The notes under the pieces are model-generated. The model saw only the letters and a list, made by a program, of their open reading frames with translations, was not told where the DNA came from and did no database searches. 64,000 nt of DNA from Acidobacterium sp. S8 (lineage in GTDB: Bacteria > Acidobacteriota > Terriglobia > Terriglobales > Acidobacteriaceae), in assembly GCF_009765985.1 (NCBI RefSeq), contig NZ_LMUM01000034.1:283508-347507 (forward strand), read 5' to 3'. Of the stretch, positions 43,751-53,057 are shown in pieces. Each line of letters begins with the position of its first letter. The first letter of the stretch is position 1. The position numbers were made by a program, and so were the translations under genes.

Positions 43751-45157
43751 TTACTTCAGCCCGGCAGGAATACGCCACCCATTTGTGTGCTCCGATTTCA
43801 ATAGCAGGTAGAAGTCGTAAGTTTCATTATCGACCCCCTTGGCGTGCTCCTTCATGGCCAGTGCCGTCGCCTGGGTGGTGCTTGCCGGTACACCCTGCTG
43901 CCCCACAGCCAGCGAGAAGTCATTGAAGCAGGGTTCCCACGGTGGATTCTTAATCACCGGCAGCGTTGGCAGGGAAGTGTCCGAGCTGCTGAGATCCAAT
44001 GCCAATGCCAGGTTCGCAATATCGTTTGAGGCATCGCGCGGCGTCAACGGCGCCAGCTGCCACCGCCATTCAATCAGCTTCAATATCGACGTGTGATCGA
44101 AGGTCAGCGAATTGATCCGTGGCTTGTCCGGATTCCCTTTGCTGAACGGAGACACCACCACTGTCGGCACGCGGCACCCCAACAGCGTTTTTCCATCGAC
44201 AATATCCGTATCCACCGCATTCGCAGCTGCCGCGCGTGGTGGAACTACATGGTCGAAGAAGCCGCCCCATTCATCGCGATTGATCACCAGCACCGTCTTC
44301 GACCACTCCGGACTCTTCGCCAGCGCTTCTACCACCTGCCGCAGAAATATCTCGCCCTTGCGCAGGTCGGCATGTGGATGATCGTCATTTCCCGAGCCGT
44401 CGTCCAGAATCGTGAACCAGGGGTCTACAAACGAGACAGGGGGCAAATTGCCAATCGCGGCATCGAGCAGAAAATCAGCATAAAGCGCGGATATTTCGGC
44501 ATATTTGAGCCCCCAGAGCGCCAAAAACGGCACATTTGAGTAGTAATATTTGCAGCTGACGCCCGCGCTTAGCAGCGAATCCCAGATCGTCGGCAGCGTC
44601 GAAAGACTCAGCGAATTATCCAGCCGGTCGGTCTGCGCGGCATGTTGAAAGACGCGATTCGGAAAAGTAGACGACATGATCGAAGGAAAATAATTGCAGA
44701 GCGTCGTATAGTTCCGCGCCAGAACACTGAAAAGCGGCAGGTCAGCTTCTTCGTAATAGCCGATAGCGAACGTGTCATTGGTGCTGGTGCGCAGCCAGCC
44801 GTCCATATTGCCGTTGTTGTACTCCGATCGCCCTCCGGCATAGGAATGGTCCGGGTCAGGGTGCGAGCAGCCCACAAAATCCGTCAGCCGGTACGTCGGG
44901 TGGGCTACGCCGCTGTTATCCAGATATTGCAGGCCCGACTGGCGGCCATTCGCATTCGGCATCCAGCCTAGCAGGTGATCGAAGCTTCGGTTTTCCATCA
45001 TCACAACCACCACATGCTCAATTCCCGATTGTTCCGGGCTGGGCAATAACGGGTTGATCGTCTGTGCCTGCGGCTGGCCGGTTGGGATTGTACTGGCGAG
45101 GGCTACTCCGGATACGCTGGCTACGCTGCGCATGAAGTCTCTGCGGTTGATGCTCAT
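43751..45157 (-). CDS. Tat-exported phosphoesterase / phospholipase C-like protein
   Basis: 468 residues. Tat signal MSINRRDFMRSVASVSG. The catalytic VVVMMENRSFDHLLGW shows the phosphoesterase family (acid phosphatase AcpA / phospholipase C superfamily). VINRDEWGGFFDHVVPP and a C-terminal SLTFDHTSILKLIEWRW are also typical. It lacks the paired C-terminal domains of the larger phospholipase C in this window, so it could be an acid phosphatase or a different lipase. Convergent with the small lipoprotein gene across a shared terminator. Confidence 0.87.
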   Translation of the reverse strand: MSINRRDFMRSVASVSGVALASTIPTGQPQAQTINPLLPSPEQSGIEHVVVVMMENRSFDHLLGWMPNANGRQSGLQYLDNSGVAHPTYRLTDFVGCSHPDPDHSYAGGRSEYNNGNMDGWLRTSTNDTFAIGYYEEADLPLFSVLARNYTTLCNYFPSIMSSTFPNRVFQHAAQTDRLDNSLSLSTLPTIWDSLLSAGVSCKYYYSNVPFLALWGLKYAEISALYADFLLDAAIGNLPPVSFVDPWFTILDDGSGNDDHPHADLRKGEIFLRQVVEALAKSPEWSKTVLVINRDEWGGFFDHVVPPRAAAANAVDTDIVDGKTLLGCRVPTVVVSPFSKGNPDKPRINSLTFDHTSILKLIEWRWQLAPLTPRDASNDIANLALALDLSSSDTSLPTLPVIKNPPWEPCFNDFSLAVGQQGVPASTTQATALAMKEHAKGVDNETYDFYLLLKSEHTNGWRIPAGLK

Positions 45158-45271
45158 TGGGGTTCTCCGTCAAGAGAAGGATTGACGTGCCCTTGAAATT
45201 CCAGTCCCGAATAATAAATCTCGCGTGAATATACCTGAAATTATGGATGAAAACGGACCACAAGTGGGTTA

Positions 45272-45694
45272 TTACGACATAAAATCTCGTACCCGGACAT
45301 GGCTGCGAATGAAGGTCACCGTCGTCTCAAGCGCCGTGCCCGGCCCAAAGATCGCCGCCACGCCATGCGATTTTAGAGAGGCTGTATCCTGCTCGGGAAT
45401 CGTCCCCCCGAGCACAACCAGAATGTCATCGGCACCCCGCTCTTTGAGCAGCGCCATCACCCGCGGCACGATGGCGTTATGTGCTCCGGAAAGAATGCTC
45501 AGCCCAATGCAGTCCACATCTTCCTGAATCGCCGCATTCACGATCATCTCCGGCGTCTGCCGTAGCCCGGTATAGATGACCTCCATGCCGGCATCCCGCA
45601 GAGAGCGCGCAATCACCTTGGCGCCACGGTCATGGCCATCCAGGCCCGGCTTGGCGACGAGGACACGAATTGGAGTAGTGCGCTCTTCAGACAT
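45272..45694 (-). CDS. Cobalamin-binding domain protein (methylmalonyl-CoA mutase C-terminal/small-subunit type)
   Basis: About 140 residues. The B12-binding signature [33 protein letters not shown] contains DxHxxG with the cobalt-ligand histidine; [15 protein letters not shown] and [11 protein letters not shown] follow. Matches the stand-alone B12 subunit of acyl-CoA mutases. No large mutase subunit is next to it. The start is the ATG giving [11 protein letters not shown]; a GTG-containing extension exists upstream. Confidence 0.9.
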   Translation of the reverse strand: MSEERTTPIRVLVAKPGLDGHDRGAKVIARSLRDAGMEVIYTGLRQTPEMIVNAAIQEDVDCIGLSILSGAHNAIVPRVMALLKERGADDILVVLGGTIPEQDTASLKSHGVAAIFGPGTALETTVTFIRSHVRVRDFMS

Positions 45695-45788
45695 AAGAAC
45701 CCGCAAGAATAGCACATGCCTGAGAGCTGTGTTTTAGCGTGTGAAATGACCGCGGGCTGTCATCTCTGCGCACAAAGAGAATCCTGCT

Positions 45789-46778
45789 TTACTTCTCCCG
45801 CGCCACCACAAAATCGGGAACCCACAGCAGCGCACGCTTGAAGTCGGAATCGGGCAGGGAAGCGATGGCATGGCGCGCGCGATCGGCATGCCGAAAAGCC
45901 GCACTCATCGCGTAATCCACTGACTGGTTCCGTGCCAGCACCGCAAGAATCTCGTCATGCGTTACCCGCTCGAAGTTCTGATCTGTAAGGACCGTCAGGA
46001 TAGCCTCGCGCTCCGGCGCAGAACCATGTTCCAGCGCATGAACGACAGCAAGCGTAGCCTTGCCTTCGCGCAGATCGCTGGCCACTGGCTTGCCCAGCAC
46101 TTCCTCGGTAGCCGTCAGGTCCAGCACATCGTCCACAATCTGGAAGGCCATGCCCAGCGCATGTCCGTACTCGCCCATCAGGTCTTCGGCTTCGCCGCTC
46201 ACCTGCGCCAGCACCGAGCCAAGTCGCATCGTGACTTCAAAAAGGCAGGCCGTCTTGCGGTAGATCAGGTCGTAGTATTCCTGCTCCGTGACAGCACGCC
46301 CCAGCGTCTCCATCTGGAGCAGCTCGCCCTCCACCATCTGTTGCGTAAGCCCGATCAGCAGGTCAAGCACGCGGAAGTTGCGTTCTTCGAGCGCCACGCG
46401 AAAAGCCTGCATATAGAGCCAATCGCCGGCGAGCACGCACTTTGCGTTCCCCCACGTGGTGTTAGCCGAAGGCCGTCCGCGCCGCGTGTCGGCAGCGTCA
46501 ATAATGTCGTCGTGAACCAGCGTGGCCGTGTGCACCATCTCAACCACCGCGCCCAGCCGCACCGCGCCATGTCCGGAGTAGCCCTGCGACTTGGCTGAAA
46601 GCAGCAGCAGCGAAGGCCGAATGCGCTTCCCGCCGCCCTCGCGCAGGTAATCGGAAATTTCCGTAATGGCTTTGACGGAGGAGACGGCATCATTGCCGAA
46701 CTCACGCTCAATCGCGCGCAGATCGTCATGCAGCAGGTCGAAGACCTCTTTTGCCGTCGCTATGGTGGTTGTGCTCAC
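45789..46778 (-). CDS. Long-chain trans-polyprenyl diphosphate synthase
   Basis: About 329 residues. First aspartate-rich motif LVHDDIIDAADTRRG and second QIVDDVLDLTAT are those of E-type polyprenyl synthetases making quinone side chains (octaprenyl/heptaprenyl type). The GTG at 46778 follows GGAGAG by about 4-5 nt; a TTG at 46799 would add 7 residues. Chain length cannot be told reliably from sequence here. Confidence 0.92.
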   Translation of the reverse strand: MSTTTIATAKEVFDLLHDDLRAIEREFGNDAVSSVKAITEISDYLREGGGKRIRPSLLLLSAKSQGYSGHGAVRLGAVVEMVHTATLVHDDIIDAADTRRGRPSANTTWGNAKCVLAGDWLYMQAFRVALEERNFRVLDLLIGLTQQMVEGELLQMETLGRAVTEQEYYDLIYRKTACLFEVTMRLGSVLAQVSGEAEDLMGEYGHALGMAFQIVDDVLDLTATEEVLGKPVASDLREGKATLAVVHALEHGSAPEREAILTVLTDQNFERVTHDEILAVLARNQSVDYAMSAAFRHADRARHAIASLPDSDFKRALLWVPDFVVAREK

Positions 46779-46821
46779 TTGCTCTCCGCTTAGGCTCAAA
46801 AAACTTCTTTCTGCTCTTCGA

Positions 46822-47322
46822 CTAATTCGACCGGTAATTCGTAAACTGCATATCGATGCCGATGTCCTTGCCCTTCAGCAGCGCGATCACCTCTTGTAGA
46901 GTATCGCGGTCCTTGCTGCTTATGCGCACTGTATCGCCCTGAATCGAGGCCTGCGCCTTCTTTTTCGAGTCCTTGATGAGCCGGACGATCTCTTTTGCCT
47001 TCTCGCTCGGAATGCCCTGCTGCAGCGTAATCTTCTGCCGCACGCTCGACCCCATCGCCTGTTCCAGCTTCTCGTAAACTAGCGCCTTGAGCGAGATGCC
47101 GCGCTTCACCAGCTTGTGCGACAGGATTTCCTTTACCGCTTCCAGCTTGTACTCATCGGCGGAGGCGAGCTGGATGGCCTCGTCATTTTCCAGTTTGATC
47201 TCGGACTTTGAGTCCTTGAGATCGAAGCGTGCGCGCACTTCCTTCACTGCCTGATCGATGGCATTGCGCACTTCCTGTATATCTACCTTGCTTACGACGT
47301 CGAAGGAGTTGTCCCCGGCCAT
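46822..47322 (-). CDS. yajQ: YajQ-family nucleotide-binding protein
   Basis: 166 residues. Begins NSFDVVSKVDIQEVRNAIDQAVKEV, a near-invariant YajQ opening, and ends with QFTNYR. YajQ proteins bind nucleotides and, in some bacteria, cyclic di-GMP. It is on the same strand between the polyprenyl synthetase and tatD. Confidence 0.93.
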   Translation of the reverse strand: MAGDNSFDVVSKVDIQEVRNAIDQAVKEVRARFDLKDSKSEIKLENDEAIQLASADEYKLEAVKEILSHKLVKRGISLKALVYEKLEQAMGSSVRQKITLQQGIPSEKAKEIVRLIKDSKKKAQASIQGDTVRISSKDRDTLQEVIALLKGKDIGIDMQFTNYRSN

Positions 47323-47376
47323 AAAATCTCTCTCTACTTCAGATTATCAGCGCAAACGACACGCGAACCGCTACCC

Positions 47377-48204
47377 TCAGTGTGCCATGTTCGCTGCCAT
47401 ACTGAAAAACCGATAGAAGTTTTCCGTCGTATGGGAAGCTACATCATCCACAGTCAGATTACGGATTTCGGCCACTTTTGCAGCGACCTCGACCACCCAG
47501 GCCGGTTCATTGCGCTTGCCCCGGTTCGGCACCGGCGCAAGAAAAGGCGCATCAGTCTCGATCAGCATGCGGTCCAGAGGCACATTTACGGCAGCATCGC
47601 GGATCGGCTGCGCCTTGGGAAAGGTAATATTCCCCGCAAACGAGATAAGAAAGCCGCAATCCATCGCGCGTCTGGCATGATCCCATTCGCCGGTAAAGCA
47701 ATGCAGAATGCCGCCCAGTCCCTTCGGCGCCCATTCCGCTTCAATCAAATCAAGGGTATCGTCCCAGGCATTGGTGCTATTGTCGGATGGCCGACAGTGA
47801 ATAATGATCGGCTTCCTGTGCTCCGCCGCAATCTCCATCTGCTGGAGGAAAACAGTCTTCTGCGTCTCGCGTGGAGAGTGGTCGTAAAAGTAGTCGAGAC
47901 CAATCTCGCCGCAGGCAATCACTTCCGGTTGCTGCAAAAGATCGTTGAGCTTCGCCAGCGCAGCATCGTCAGCCAGTTGCGCCTCATGAGGATGCACCCC
48001 GGCACTCACAAAGATGCGCGGCGTCTCCGGTCTGCCCGCGTACTCGCGGCTCAGATCGAGCGCCCGGTGCATCGTCTCCGGCCCATCGCCTATGCCAATC
48101 GAAAGCACCGTCCGCACACCCGCCTGCCACGCGCGCGCCAGCAATGCATCGCGGTCTTCGTCGTAACGTGCGCTGTCAAGGTGTGCATGGGAGTCGATGA
48201 GCAA
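47377..48204 (-). CDS. tatD: TatD-family metal-dependent DNase/hydrolase
   Basis: 275 residues. Metal-binding MLIDSHAHLDSARY (HxH) at the N-terminus; CGEIGLDYFYDH, IIHCRPS, GILHCFTGEW and LIETDAPFLAPVPNRGKRNEPAWV match TatD/YcfH signatures. Members are 3'-5' exonucleases or related hydrolases. It lies downstream of metG on the same strand, a pairing frequent in bacteria, though a 300-bp repeat-filled gap separates them. Confidence 0.93.
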   Translation of the reverse strand: MLIDSHAHLDSARYDEDRDALLARAWQAGVRTVLSIGIGDGPETMHRALDLSREYAGRPETPRIFVSAGVHPHEAQLADDAALAKLNDLLQQPEVIACGEIGLDYFYDHSPRETQKTVFLQQMEIAAEHRKPIIIHCRPSDNSTNAWDDTLDLIEAEWAPKGLGGILHCFTGEWDHARRAMDCGFLISFAGNITFPKAQPIRDAAVNVPLDRMLIETDAPFLAPVPNRGKRNEPAWVVEVAAKVAEIRNLTVDDVASHTTENFYRFFSMAANMAH

Positions 48205-48503
48205 AGGCGATCCTCAATGATTCAGTTCGTCGTAGTCTTTAAGCCGTCATCCTGAGTGCGATGGCTCCTCAAAATTAACGTGTCATCCTGACCCTGAACG
48301 GAGTGAAGGGGAAGGACCTGCTTCTTGCCTCGATCGGCATAAAGCCGGGTGCCCCATTCTGAGCCGCAGGCGAAGGGTGGGAGAGCATGAAATCAAGCCC
48401 CACCCGCCGTCATCCTGAGTGAAGCGCAGCGGAGTCGAGGGACCTGCGGTTTCTGGATGTTCGGGATCACCCACGCATCGTCGACCAAAAGCAGGCCGAC
48501 AAA
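48205..48503. repeat. Intergenic cluster of dispersed repeats
   Basis: Contains a GTCATCCTGA-type element at 48246-48269 (partial), 48282-48320 and 48409-48448, and a GGGTGCCCCATTCTGAGCCG-type element at 48347-48381. Related copies lie at 33071, 52848, 52941 and 56656. The gap separates metG from tatD and holds no gene. Confidence 0.75.
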
Positions 48504-50669
48504 CTACTTCAGCCGCGCCCCAATCTCGATATCTTCCAGAAACCCAGCCAGCACCGGCTTCCCGTCACCCAGTGAAGCAGCCACGATCATGCCATTCGAT
48601 TCCAGCCCGCGCAGCTTACGCGGAGCAAGATTCGCCACAATCACAACCTTGCGTCCAATCAGCGATTCCGGCGTATAAGCCTCAGCGATCCCGGCAAGAA
48701 TCTGCCGCGTCTCGTACCCAAGATCCACTTCAAGACGAAGCAGCTTGTCTGCTTTTGGGACCCGCTCGGCAACTTTAATCTGCGCCACGCGCAGCTCCAC
48801 CTTGGCGAAGTCGTCGATCGTGATTTTCGCGTTTTCCTGTGAAACTGCCGCCTGTCCAGCGGCGGCTGCAATCCCGGAAGTCTCTGCCGGAGCAGGTACT
48901 GCCGTCGTTTGCGTCTCTGCCGCAGCGGGAGGTGTCTGTGATCCAGCGTGAATGTCATTCCGGATCGCATCGGTGAAAGCCGCTACCGCGCTGCTTTCGC
49001 TGGTGGATTCGGAGATGGCGACCGCCAGCCCATCCACGATGGATTCGAGCTTGGAAGTATGGTGCTCCGGAGTTGTGGGCTGCGTGGCCTCGGTTGCTTT
49101 TGCGTTTTGCTGTTCGATGTCTTGCATACGGGTAATCGCGTCCTTTTCTGCGCGGGGAAAGACAGGGCCAAGCTCGCCGAGCTTTGTGCCGGCCTTCAGG
49201 CCTCCCCATGTGAGATTCTTCAAATCTGCTTTCTTGATATCCCCAAGCCCGAGCTGCGACCACACCTTCGCAGCCGCATCCGGCATCACCGGATACACAA
49301 GCGCGGTAATAATGCGAATCGCTTCAGCCGCCGTGTAGAGCACATCGGCGCGGAAGAGCCGCATGTCGTTCTCGCTCACATCGCCGTGCGCCTTCCACGG
49401 TGCACGAGCGGTGAGAAAGCCATCGACGTTGCCGATCAGACCCCAGAGCGATTCGAGAGCCTTCGAGAAATTAAGCGCCTCAAACTCTTTTCCAAAGGTG
49501 GCAATGTAGCTCGGCGCATCCTGGCAAATGCCCACATCGCACGCCGCTGCTTCCGGAATCACGCCGTCAAAATACTTCTGAATCATCGCCAGCGTGCGGC
49601 TGGCCAGATTTCCGTAGCCGTTCGCAAGATCGCTGTTATACCGCTGCACCAGCGCGTCGAAAGAGAAGCTGCCGTCATTCCCGAAGACAATTTCGCGCAG
49701 CAGAAAATACCGCAGCGCGTCTGCCCCAAGCACTTCGAGAATCGTCTCCGCGCGCACAATGTTCCCGCGTGACTTCGACATCTTGCTTTCTTCAAAGAGC
49801 AGCCAGCCATGCGCCACGATGCTCTTCGGCAACGGCAGCCCCGCCGCCATCAGGAAAGCAGGCCAGTAAACGCAGTGAAAGCGGCTGATCTCCTTACCGA
49901 TAATCTGCAGATCGGCTGGCCAGTATTTCTCAAACTTGCTGGGGTCGTTGCTGCCGTAGCCAAGCGCCGTAATGTAATTGCTCAGTGCATCCAGCCAGAC
50001 ATAAATGACATGCTTTTCATCACTGGGAACCGGGATGCCCCACTTGATGCTGGTGCGGCTCACAGACAAATCTTTCAGCCCGCTGCGCACAAACGAGATC
50101 ACCTCGTTGCGACGCGTCTCAGGCCGAATAAACTCCGGATTCGCCTCGTAAAACTCCAGCAGCTTGCGCTCAAACGCCGATAGCTTGAAGAAATAATTCT
50201 CTTCGCTGATCGTCTCCGTGGGCCGTCCGCAATCCGGACAAGGCGCGCCCGGAGCAACATCGACATAAGCCTCGTCAAAAACGCAATACTGTCCGGTGTA
50301 TGAGCCCTTATAGATGTATCCGCGCTCTTTCAGCAGCGTAAAGAATTTCTGCACCGATTCTTTATGACGCGGCTCTGTCGTGCGGATGAAGTCGTCATAC
50401 GTGAGCCCCATGCAGTCCCACAGCCCGCGAAACTCCGCCGCCACGCGATCGGTAAACTCTTGCGGTTCGATGCCCGCAGCCTTCGCCGAGCGCTCGATCT
50501 TCTGTCCATGTTCATCGGTTCCGGTCAGGAACCACGTGTCAAAGCCAAGCGCGCGTTTCCGCCGCGCCACGGCATCCGCCACAATCGTGGTGTAAGCGTG
50601 ACCGATATGCGGCCGCGCATTGACGTAGTAAATCGGAGTGGTCAGGTAAAACTTTTCGGGATCAGGCAT
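48504..50669 (-). CDS. metG: Methionyl-tRNA synthetase with C-terminal tRNA-binding domain
   Basis: 721 residues. The class I HIGH motif is in ARPHIGHAYTTIVADAV and KMSKS in ESKMSKSRGNIV. A zinc-type CPDCGRP is present at about residue 146. After the catalytic and anticodon domains comes an Ala/Thr/Glu-rich linker (about 530-610), then a Trbp111-like tRNA-binding domain (AKVELRVAQIKVAERVPKADKLLRLEVDLG). Divergent from argS 145 bp away. Confidence 0.95.
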   Translation of the reverse strand: MPDPEKFYLTTPIYYVNARPHIGHAYTTIVADAVARRKRALGFDTWFLTGTDEHGQKIERSAKAAGIEPQEFTDRVAAEFRGLWDCMGLTYDDFIRTTEPRHKESVQKFFTLLKERGYIYKGSYTGQYCVFDEAYVDVAPGAPCPDCGRPTETISEENYFFKLSAFERKLLEFYEANPEFIRPETRRNEVISFVRSGLKDLSVSRTSIKWGIPVPSDEKHVIYVWLDALSNYITALGYGSNDPSKFEKYWPADLQIIGKEISRFHCVYWPAFLMAAGLPLPKSIVAHGWLLFEESKMSKSRGNIVRAETILEVLGADALRYFLLREIVFGNDGSFSFDALVQRYNSDLANGYGNLASRTLAMIQKYFDGVIPEAAACDVGICQDAPSYIATFGKEFEALNFSKALESLWGLIGNVDGFLTARAPWKAHGDVSENDMRLFRADVLYTAAEAIRIITALVYPVMPDAAAKVWSQLGLGDIKKADLKNLTWGGLKAGTKLGELGPVFPRAEKDAITRMQDIEQQNAKATEATQPTTPEHHTSKLESIVDGLAVAISESTSESSAVAAFTDAIRNDIHAGSQTPPAAAETQTTAVPAPAETSGIAAAAGQAAVSQENAKITIDDFAKVELRVAQIKVAERVPKADKLLRLEVDLGYETRQILAGIAEAYTPESLIGRKVVIVANLAPRKLRGLESNGMIVAASLGDGKPVLAGFLEDIEIGARLK

Positions 50670-50814
50670 GCGCGGAATTTACGGCTCTCTTCATCTTAGG
50701 GTTGCGTGGAACCAGCGTCAAACCAGCACCCCTGTTAAAATCAAGCAGTAAAATCAGGTATTTGACACAAAGAGCGCCACGGAATTTCCGCCCGCACTTT
50801 TCCGGTGAACCCAC

Positions 50815-52833
50815 GTGTATTTAAGAGAACAGAAGAAGCTGACCGCTCGACTTCGCGCCGTTCTGCGCGACAAGTTCCAGATCGAGCTCGACACCATCGC
50901 CATCGAGCAGCCACCCGAGATCAAGTTCGGCGAATACGCCCTGCCGCTCGCCTTTGAGCTGGCCCGCAAGCTTAAAAAAGCTCCGCGCAAGATCGCCGAA
51001 GAGATTATTGCCGACCTGTCGCCTCTCGAAGGCTTCACTAGATTCGAAGTTGCCGGAGCAGGCTACATCAATGCCCGCCTCGATCGCGCCGCCGCAGCCC
51101 GCGACATAGCCGCAGGAGCCGACGTCCCCGCGCTCGAAGCCCCTGTGCACTCGCTCGTCGAGCACACCAGCATCAACCCGAATAAGGCAGCCCACGTCGG
51201 CCACCTGCGCAATGCCATCCTCGGCGACACCTTCGTCCAGCTTCTTCGCGCCGCCGGACAAAAGGTCGATGTGCAGAATTACATCGACAACACCGGCGTA
51301 CAGGTAGCCGACGTCGTCGTCGGCCTCATGCACCTCGAAGGGCTCTCTCTAAAAGATGTCGAAGCCCTGATGGCCAGGCTCGCCGCCGATGGCCAGCGCA
51401 TCGACTACTACTGCTGGGACCTCTACGCCCGCGTCTCGCAGTGGTACAACGCCAATGGTGATGAAGCTGTAAGCCAGGAGCGCAAAGCTTTACGGCTGCT
51501 TACGCTTCATCAGATGGAGCAAGGTGCCCTTCATTTGGCCGATGCTGGGCAAAAATCAAGGGAAACAGCACGGATTGCGGAAATCATTTCGACTGCTGTT
51601 TTAAGACGCCATTTAGAAACGATGCTGCGTCTTGGGATCGAATATGATCTCTTACCTCGAGAAAGTGAAATTCTTAGCCTGCACTTCTGGGACCTCGCTT
51701 TCGAGCAACTCAAAACCAAAGGCGTCCTCTACTTCGAAACCGAAGGCAAGAACAAAGGCTGCTGGGTCATGAAGCGCCCCGGAACCGCGCAGGCCGCACA
51801 AGGCGACGGCCCCGACGAAGACGCGAAAGTCATCGTCCGCTCCAACGGTACCGTCACCTACGTCGGCAAGGACATCGCCTACCATCTCTGGAAATTCGGC
51901 CTCCTCGGACGCGACTTCGCCTACAACAAATTCTTCGAGTACCCGAATCACACCTGCTGGATCTCCGCCGAACACGGTGAGCCCAACCACCCACACTTCG
52001 GCGGCGCGCAGGCCATCTACAACGTCATCGATTCGCGCCAGTCCGACCCTCAGGCCAACGTCATCGAAGCCCTGCGCGGCCTCGGCTACACCGATCAGGC
52101 CTCGCACTACACGCATTTTTCTTATGAGATGGTCGCGCTCACACCGCGCTGCGCCGAAGAACTCGGCTACACCATCGCCGAAGAAGACCGTAGCCGCCCC
52201 TACATCGAAGTCTCAGGCCGCAAAGGCTTCGGCGTAAAAGCCGACGACCTCATCGACAAGCTCATCGTCGCAACCCAGTCCGAAGTCGACAGCCGCCACC
52301 CCGAGCAGAGCGAAGCCGAGCGCACCCAGATCGCAACCGAAATTGCCGTCGGCGCGCTGCGCTACTTCATGCTCAAGTACACGCGCAACACCGTCATCGC
52401 CTTCGACTTCAAAGACGCTCTCAGCTTCGAAGGCGAAACCGGCCCCTATATGCAGTACGCCGTCGTGCGCACCCGCAGCATCTTCCGCAAAGCCGGAATC
52501 ACCGCCGAGCAAGCCCTCGCCGATTTCGCCAGCGTCGACGCCTCGCCCTATCTCGCCGGCGAAGAAGGCGACGGCATCTGGCAAGTCTGGCTCCGCGCCG
52601 CAAAAACCACCCTGCTGCTCGACCAGTGCATCGCCACCGCCGAGCCCGCATACCTGGCCAAACACGCCTTCCAGCTCGCGCAGGAGTTCAGCAACTTCTA
52701 CCGCAAGCACCACATTTTGACCGAGGCCAATCCCGAGCGGAAGAAATTCCTGCTCGCCACCGCCGCCATCACCCAGCGCGAGCTCATCCGCTCCCTGGCA
52801 TGGCTAGGCATCAGCGCCCCGGAAGTCATGTAA
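50815..52833 (+). CDS. argS: Arginyl-tRNA synthetase with an internal low-GC segment
   Basis: 672 residues. N-terminal Arg-tRNA-synthetase-specific domain, HIGH-type motif NKAAHVGHLRNAILGD, degenerate KMSKS-type loop VSGRKGFGVKADDLID, and a C-terminal DALR domain with YAVVRTRSIFRKAG. GTG start. Codon use is strongly C/G-ending except from about 51480 to 51670, where 120 bp counted (51541-51660) are 45% GC and wobble positions become A/T-rich, while the protein stays colinear with the family. This suggests a recombinant patch. Divergent from metG. Confidence 0.94.
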   Translation: MYLREQKKLTARLRAVLRDKFQIELDTIAIEQPPEIKFGEYALPLAFELARKLKKAPRKIAEEIIADLSPLEGFTRFEVAGAGYINARLDRAAAARDIAAGADVPALEAPVHSLVEHTSINPNKAAHVGHLRNAILGDTFVQLLRAAGQKVDVQNYIDNTGVQVADVVVGLMHLEGLSLKDVEALMARLAADGQRIDYYCWDLYARVSQWYNANGDEAVSQERKALRLLTLHQMEQGALHLADAGQKSRETARIAEIISTAVLRRHLETMLRLGIEYDLLPRESEILSLHFWDLAFEQLKTKGVLYFETEGKNKGCWVMKRPGTAQAAQGDGPDEDAKVIVRSNGTVTYVGKDIAYHLWKFGLLGRDFAYNKFFEYPNHTCWISAEHGEPNHPHFGGAQAIYNVIDSRQSDPQANVIEALRGLGYTDQASHYTHFSYEMVALTPRCAEELGYTIAEEDRSRPYIEVSGRKGFGVKADDLIDKLIVATQSEVDSRHPEQSEAERTQIATEIAVGALRYFMLKYTRNTVIAFDFKDALSFEGETGPYMQYAVVRTRSIFRKAGITAEQALADFASVDASPYLAGEEGDGIWQVWLRAAKTTLLLDQCIATAEPAYLAKHAFQLAQEFSNFYRKHHILTEANPERKKFLLATAAITQRELIRSLAWLGISAPEVM

Positions 52834-52847
52834 GAGGAAACAAGGCC

Positions 52848-52885
52848 GTCATTCTGACCCTGAACAAAGTGAAGGGGAAGAATCC
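52848..52885. repeat. Dispersed GTCATTCTGACCCTGAAC element
   Basis: Near-identical to 48282-48320 (GTCATCCTGACCCTGAACGG). Immediately follows the argS stop codon. Confidence 0.7.
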
Positions 52886-52940
52886 ATGAGCTACTTTGAG
52901 AGCTGAGACAGCCGTCAGTTGCGCATGGATTCTTTAACCA

Positions 52941-52974
52941 GGGTGCCCCATTCTGAGCGAAGCGAAGGGTGGGG
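52941..52974. repeat. Dispersed GGGTGCCCCATTCTGAG element
   Basis: Same family as 33071-33106 and 48347-48381. Between argS and the convergent pstS. Confidence 0.7.
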
Positions 52975-53011
52975 AGGGAAATATCTACTGCACGTCTCCA
53001 CCCTTCAACCT

Positions 53012-53050
53012 GGGTGCCCCATCCTTTCGCGCCTTTTGCGAAAGGGTGGG
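53012..53050. repeat. Dispersed GGGTGCCCCATCC hairpin element
   Basis: CCTTTCGCGC and GCGAAAGGG form the stem; nearly identical to 54977-55015. It lies 7 bp from the pstS stop and may also help terminate transcription. Confidence 0.75.
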
Positions 53051-53057
53051 AAAGCAT

